Source of the DNA: JBFMAI01 sp040755725
GTDB lineage: Bacteria; Planctomycetota; Phycisphaerae; UBA1845; Fen-1342
NCBI GenBank assembly: GCA_040755725.1
Contig: JBFMAI010000034.1
Location: forward strand, 34,440 to 98,439
Direction of reading: 5' to 3'
DNA: 64,000 nucleotides
Shown here: positions 61,090-64,000 of the stretch, in pieces
How positions within the stretch are numbered: the stretch's first letter is position 1
How the letters are laid out: every line of letters begins with the position of its first letter
The notes under the pieces: model-generated
Databases searched by the model: none
Told to the model about the DNA's origin: nothing
The model's input: the letters and a program-made list of their open reading frames with translations, nothing else
Position numbers and translations under genes: made by a program

Positions 61090-61307
61090 TCGAACTGCTC
61101 AAGAACGACGACATCATCGAGAAGGTCGGCGGCCGGTTCAAGCTCACCAGTCTGGTGCAAAAACGCTGGCTGGAGCTAATGCGCGGTGCCCGCCCCCTGG
61201 TCGACCCCACCGGCAAGACCGAGATGGAGATCATCATGGAGGAAATCCTCCAGGACAAGATCGGCATCGACTACGAATCGTCCGGCCTCGCCCCGCCGGA
61301 CAAATAA
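61086..61307 (+). CDS. rpoZ: RNA polymerase omega subunit
   Basis: Omega helps fold and assemble the beta' subunit. The 73-residue protein begins MIELLKNDDIIEKVGGRFKL, followed by TSLVQKRWLELMRGARPLVD, which matches the conserved omega core where a RA-x-(Q/E)-L-region contacts beta'. The C-terminal half contains the acidic MEIIMEEILQDKIGID typical of planctomycete and other non-proteobacterial omegas. The ATG overlaps the gmk stop codon by four bases, so translation is coupled. Position in the gmk-rpoZ-coaC cluster strengthens the call. Confidence 0.9.
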   Translation: MIELLKNDDIIEKVGGRFKLTSLVQKRWLELMRGARPLVDPTGKTEMEIIMEEILQDKIGIDYESSGLAPPDK

Positions 61308-61333
61308 GAGGACGTCGGGCCACGCCTACCGAC

Positions 61334-61930
61334 ATGCCGCCCGCCACCCCTCCGCCCCTGGCCGGTTACGAGGTCTTACTCTGCGTCACCGGCGGTATCG
61401 CCGCCTATAAGGCGGCGGCCCTGGCGTCCGCGCTCGTGCAGGACGGTTGCGGCGTCACGGTGGCGATGACTCGCTGCGCCCGGCGGCTGGTCGGCCCCGC
61501 CACGTTTCAGGCCCTCACCGGGCGCCCCGTGCTAACGACGCTCTGGCACGCCGGCGATGACGAGCCGTTCCAACACCTTCGCCCCAGCGAGCGGGCGGAC
61601 CTGATCGTGGTCGCCCCGGCCACGGCGAACATTATCGGCAAGCTGGCCGGCGGCATCGCGGACGACCTCGTCAGTACCCTCTTACTGGGAGCGGCCTGCC
61701 CCGTCCTGCTGGCCCCGGCCATGAACACGCGCATGTGGCAGCACCCGGCTGTGCAACACAACGTCGCGTTCCTGCGGCAGCACGGCTTTCAGCTTGTCGG
61801 GCCGGAGGAAGGGCACTTGGCCTGCGGCGTGGAGGGGCCGGGACGGATGAGCGAGCCCGACACGCTGCGCCGGGCCATTCTGGAAACACTGCGGGCCCGG
61901 CCCCCCCGGCCGGGCCACAGCGCTGACTAG
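61334..61930 (+). CDS. coaC: Phosphopantothenoylcysteine decarboxylase, CoaC only
   Basis: This flavoprotein decarboxylates 4'-phosphopantothenoylcysteine in coenzyme A synthesis. The 198-residue product has the HFCD-family FMN site VLLCVTGGIAAYKAAALASAL, the conserved His in FQHLRPSERADLIVVAPATAN, the PAMNTRMWQHPAVQ substrate-recognition motif, and the flexible flap with Cys in LACGVEGPGRMSEP. In most bacteria the same polypeptide continues as CoaB (about 400 residues in all). Here it ends in a short Arg/Pro tail, so CoaB must be encoded elsewhere. It closes the gmk-rpoZ cluster. Confidence 0.9.
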   Translation: MPPATPPPLAGYEVLLCVTGGIAAYKAAALASALVQDGCGVTVAMTRCARRLVGPATFQALTGRPVLTTLWHAGDDEPFQHLRPSERADLIVVAPATANIIGKLAGGIADDLVSTLLLGAACPVLLAPAMNTRMWQHPAVQHNVAFLRQHGFQLVGPEEGHLACGVEGPGRMSEPDTLRRAILETLRARPPRPGHSAD

Positions 61931-61972
61931 CATTTCACGGATGGCCGGCAACCCGACGCCGCCGGCATCGGT

Positions 61973-64000
61973 CTAGAACTCTTGCAGGTCCTGCTTGGCC
62001 GGCGCAGGGTGCGCCACGGCCGCCGCGTGCGGCGCCTTGTTGGCCGTCGGCGAGCCCTTCTTGCCCGACTTCACCGGCGGGAAGTGCGGATGATGTCCGG
62101 CGTCCGGCCCCGGCTGGGAAGCCCCGTGCGTCGCGGGCGACGCGGGGGACCGGCCGCCGTTCTTCGCCCCGACCCCGGCCAACTTCACCAGCTCCCGCAC
62201 CACGCTCTTGACCGTTTCGGCCTGGGCGCTGAGCTGCTCGGCGGCGGAGGCCGACTCCTCGGCGCCGGCCGCGTTGGCCTGCGTGAGCTTGTCCATCTGG
62301 GACACCGCGCCGTTGATCTGCTGGATGCCCTGGGACTGCTCATGGCTGGCCTTGGCGATGCCGTCGATCAGGTCCGACACCTGCGTGACGGACTTAGTGA
62401 TCGAGCTGAGCGCTTCGGCGACCTGCTGCGACACCTGCGTGCCCTCGCGGGCGCGGGCCACCGAGTCCTCGATCAGCGTCGTCGTCTCGCGGGCCGCCTG
62501 GGCCGCCCGCTGCGCGAGGTTGCGCACCTCCTCGGCCACGACCGCGAAGCCCTTGCCGTGCTCGCCGGCCCGGGCCGCCTCGACCGCCGCATTCAGCGCC
62601 AGCAGGTTCGTCTGGAACGCGATCTCCTCGATCACCTTGATGATCTTGCTGATCTTGTCGGACGACTGGTTGATGGCGGTCATCGCCTTGTCGAGCTGCG
62701 CCGTCGTCTGGTCGCTCGCCGCCGCCGTCTCGCGGGCCTCCGTGGCCAACCGGTTCGCCTCCCCGGCGTTGTCCGCGTTGGTCTTGGTCATGGCCGCCAT
62801 CTCTTCCAGCGCGCTGGACGTTTCCTCCAGCGACGACGCCTGCTCACTGGCGCCCTCGGCGAGCTGCTGCGAGGCGCTGGCCACCTGGCCGGCAGCGGCG
62901 CTGACCTGGTCCGCCCCTTCGTTCAGACCACTCACGATCCGGTTGATCGGGCGCGTAATCGTCCGCGTGACCAGGACGGCCACCGCCACCGCCAGGAACA
63001 ACGACGTCACGCCGATCCCGAAGCACCAGCCCACGACCGCCGCCTGCGACCGCTGCCCGGTGGACTCGATCTGTGCCAAGGCGGCGGTGGAGCGCTCGTT
63101 CATCTGGTTGACGGCCTCGTAGAACTCGTCGAGGTAGGAGCCGACGCCGATCACCCAGTCCCACGGTTCGAAGTATGTGAGCTTGACGATTTTTTCGCGG
63201 GCCACCGGGTCATTGGTGTTCTTCCACGGATAGCGCGCCTCGCCGACCTCGCCCGGCTTCAGCGCCAGCGCCTTCTGGCAAACCTCCTGGATGAATAGTT
63301 TGCCGTCCGCGTCCTTCATCTCCCAGATGTCCTCCCCGTCCCGCTTGCCCTGGTAGGAGATAACGTAGTGCCCGCGCGTCTTGCCCTTGGCATTCAGCAC
63401 GTAGACGTAGCCGGTCTTGCCGACCTTGATCGACATGATCGCCTGCCGCAGCGACTTGGCGCTCTCTTGCGGCACCCCCGCATATAACATGCCCACCACC
63501 TCGCCCGCGTCATTCGTGATCGGCTCATAGGCCGCGATGTACCACCGGTCCACCACGAACGCCCGCCCCACGTACGTCTGCCCGTTCAGCACGGCGGTCG
63601 TCACCGGGTTGGGAGTCCCGTCGGCGTTCTTCGTCGGGATGTACGTGCCGATCGCCCGCTTCCCGTCCCCGCCCACCACATTCGTGCACACACGCAACAT
63701 GTCGCCGGCGGGGTTCATCCGTTGGAAGATCGTGCAGGTCGTCCCCACCAGCTCGCGCACCCGGTCCACAATCGGCGACGTCATCTTGGGGTCCGCATTC
63801 GGTTCCAGCGGCGTCTGCCCAATGACCATCTGCGGCAACTCCACCGTCGCGGTGCCGTTCGTGAACTGGTTCGTCGCTTGCCACGCGATCTTCTGGTCAC
63901 TGAATGAAACGGCCCCCGTGTCGCGCAGCACGTCGCGCGCGACCGCCAGGTCTGCCTTGACCTTTTGTTCCAGCACTTCCTGTTGTGCCGCGCACATCGC
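61973..64000 (-). CDS. Methyl-accepting chemotaxis protein, 5' end cut by window edge
   Basis: The frame is open to the right edge, and no N-terminal membrane helix is visible, so the gene starts beyond 64000. The visible part begins inside a periplasmic sensor of the Cache3-Cache2 type (DVLRDTGAVSFSDQKIAW ... VVGGDGKRAIGTYIP ... VGKTGYVYVLNAKGKTRGHY ... YFEPWDWVIGVGSYLDEFY). It continues with one membrane helix (VGWCFGIGVTSLFLAVAVAV), a HAMP linker (TRTITRPINRIVSGL) and the signalling hairpin with FQTNLLALNAAVEAARAGEH and GFAVVAEEVRNLAQRAA. The tail is Pro/Ala/His-rich and ends DLQEF, not the NWETF receptor-methylation tether. It senses an extracellular small molecule, unknown which, and passes the signal to CheA. 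Confidence 0.93.
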   Translation of the reverse strand, partial: AMCAAQQEVLEQKVKADLAVARDVLRDTGAVSFSDQKIAWQATNQFTNGTATVELPQMVIGQTPLEPNADPKMTSPIVDRVRELVGTTCTIFQRMNPAGDMLRVCTNVVGGDGKRAIGTYIPTKNADGTPNPVTTAVLNGQTYVGRAFVVDRWYIAAYEPITNDAGEVVGMLYAGVPQESAKSLRQAIMSIKVGKTGYVYVLNAKGKTRGHYVISYQGKRDGEDIWEMKDADGKLFIQEVCQKALALKPGEVGEARYPWKNTNDPVAREKIVKLTYFEPWDWVIGVGSYLDEFYEAVNQMNERSTAALAQIESTGQRSQAAVVGWCFGIGVTSLFLAVAVAVLVTRTITRPINRIVSGLNEGADQVSAAAGQVASASQQLAEGASEQASSLEETSSALEEMAAMTKTNADNAGEANRLATEARETAAASDQTTAQLDKAMTAINQSSDKISKIIKVIEEIAFQTNLLALNAAVEAARAGEHGKGFAVVAEEVRNLAQRAAQAARETTTLIEDSVARAREGTQVSQQVAEALSSITKSVTQVSDLIDGIAKASHEQSQGIQQINGAVSQMDKLTQANAAGAEESASAAEQLSAQAETVKSVVRELVKLAGVGAKNGGRSPASPATHGASQPGPDAGHHPHFPPVKSGKKGSPTANKAPHAAAVAHPAPAKQDLQEF

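Overview
The window is a GC-rich bacterial chromosome segment, most likely from a planctomycete close to Phycisphaerae. The taxonomic hints are: a Planctomycetes/Verrucomicrobia-restricted protein of the Minf_1886 type (13530-13961); a PEP-CTERM exported protein (4464-5171); paired dockerin-like repeats carrying the 'DFGDINPFV' motif (53991 end); a giant secreted protein with thrombospondin type 3 repeats; and intergenic palindromic repeats of a kind common in planctomycete genomes. No rRNA, tRNA, CRISPR array or intact prophage was found. Several interspersed repeat families and one decayed transposase are present.

Layout. 1-3861: LPP20-like/FlgT-like exported proteins with a tiny lipoprotein between them. 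3862-5250: promoter, long leader, PEP-CTERM protein and a clear intrinsic terminator. 5285-6331 (-): XerC/XerD recombinase. 6548-20286 (+): an envelope block with an L,D-transpeptidase translationally coupled to an MBOAT O-acyltransferase, two large exported proteins with degenerate glycosidase-like middles, a PSP1/RicT-like protein, the Minf_1886 protein, an AI-2E family exporter, a small membrane protein and a glycosyltransferase-like protein. 20287-20852: a low-GC island with a peptide-like remnant. 20853-22294: a conserved exported protein and a NeuD/PglD-type acyltransferase, divergently arranged.

22500-35784 (-): a probable surface-glycan operon (methyltransferase-GT2 fusion, two methyltransferases, a PMT-like membrane glycosyltransferase), ending with a 2399-residue M6-type metalloprotease. 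35956-39014: a truncated DUF418 gene, a PrpE-type acyl-CoA synthetase, and a repeat-rich gap with one small candidate gene. 39015-46883 (-): sucA-sucB-lpdA, encoding the whole 2-oxoglutarate dehydrogenase complex, followed by nusA. 47122-50728 (-): dnaG-rpoD behind a textbook sigma-70 promoter. 50968-53870: a class III-like sirtuin (-), a frameshifted small zinc-ribbon gene (-) and urocanate hydratase (+). 53991-56564 (-): a hexahaem cytochrome with a dockerin-like tail. 56953-57501: transposase relic. 57621-59182 (-): pyruvoyl arginine decarboxylase and agmatinase, giving arginine to putrescine. 59607-61930 (+): homocysteine methyltransferase, gmk, rpoZ and a stand-alone coaC. 61973-end (-): a chemoreceptor cut by the window edge.

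Most protein calls rest on family motifs read by eye. Promoters were found by matching -35/-10 boxes. Functions of the large exported proteins are inferred, not established.
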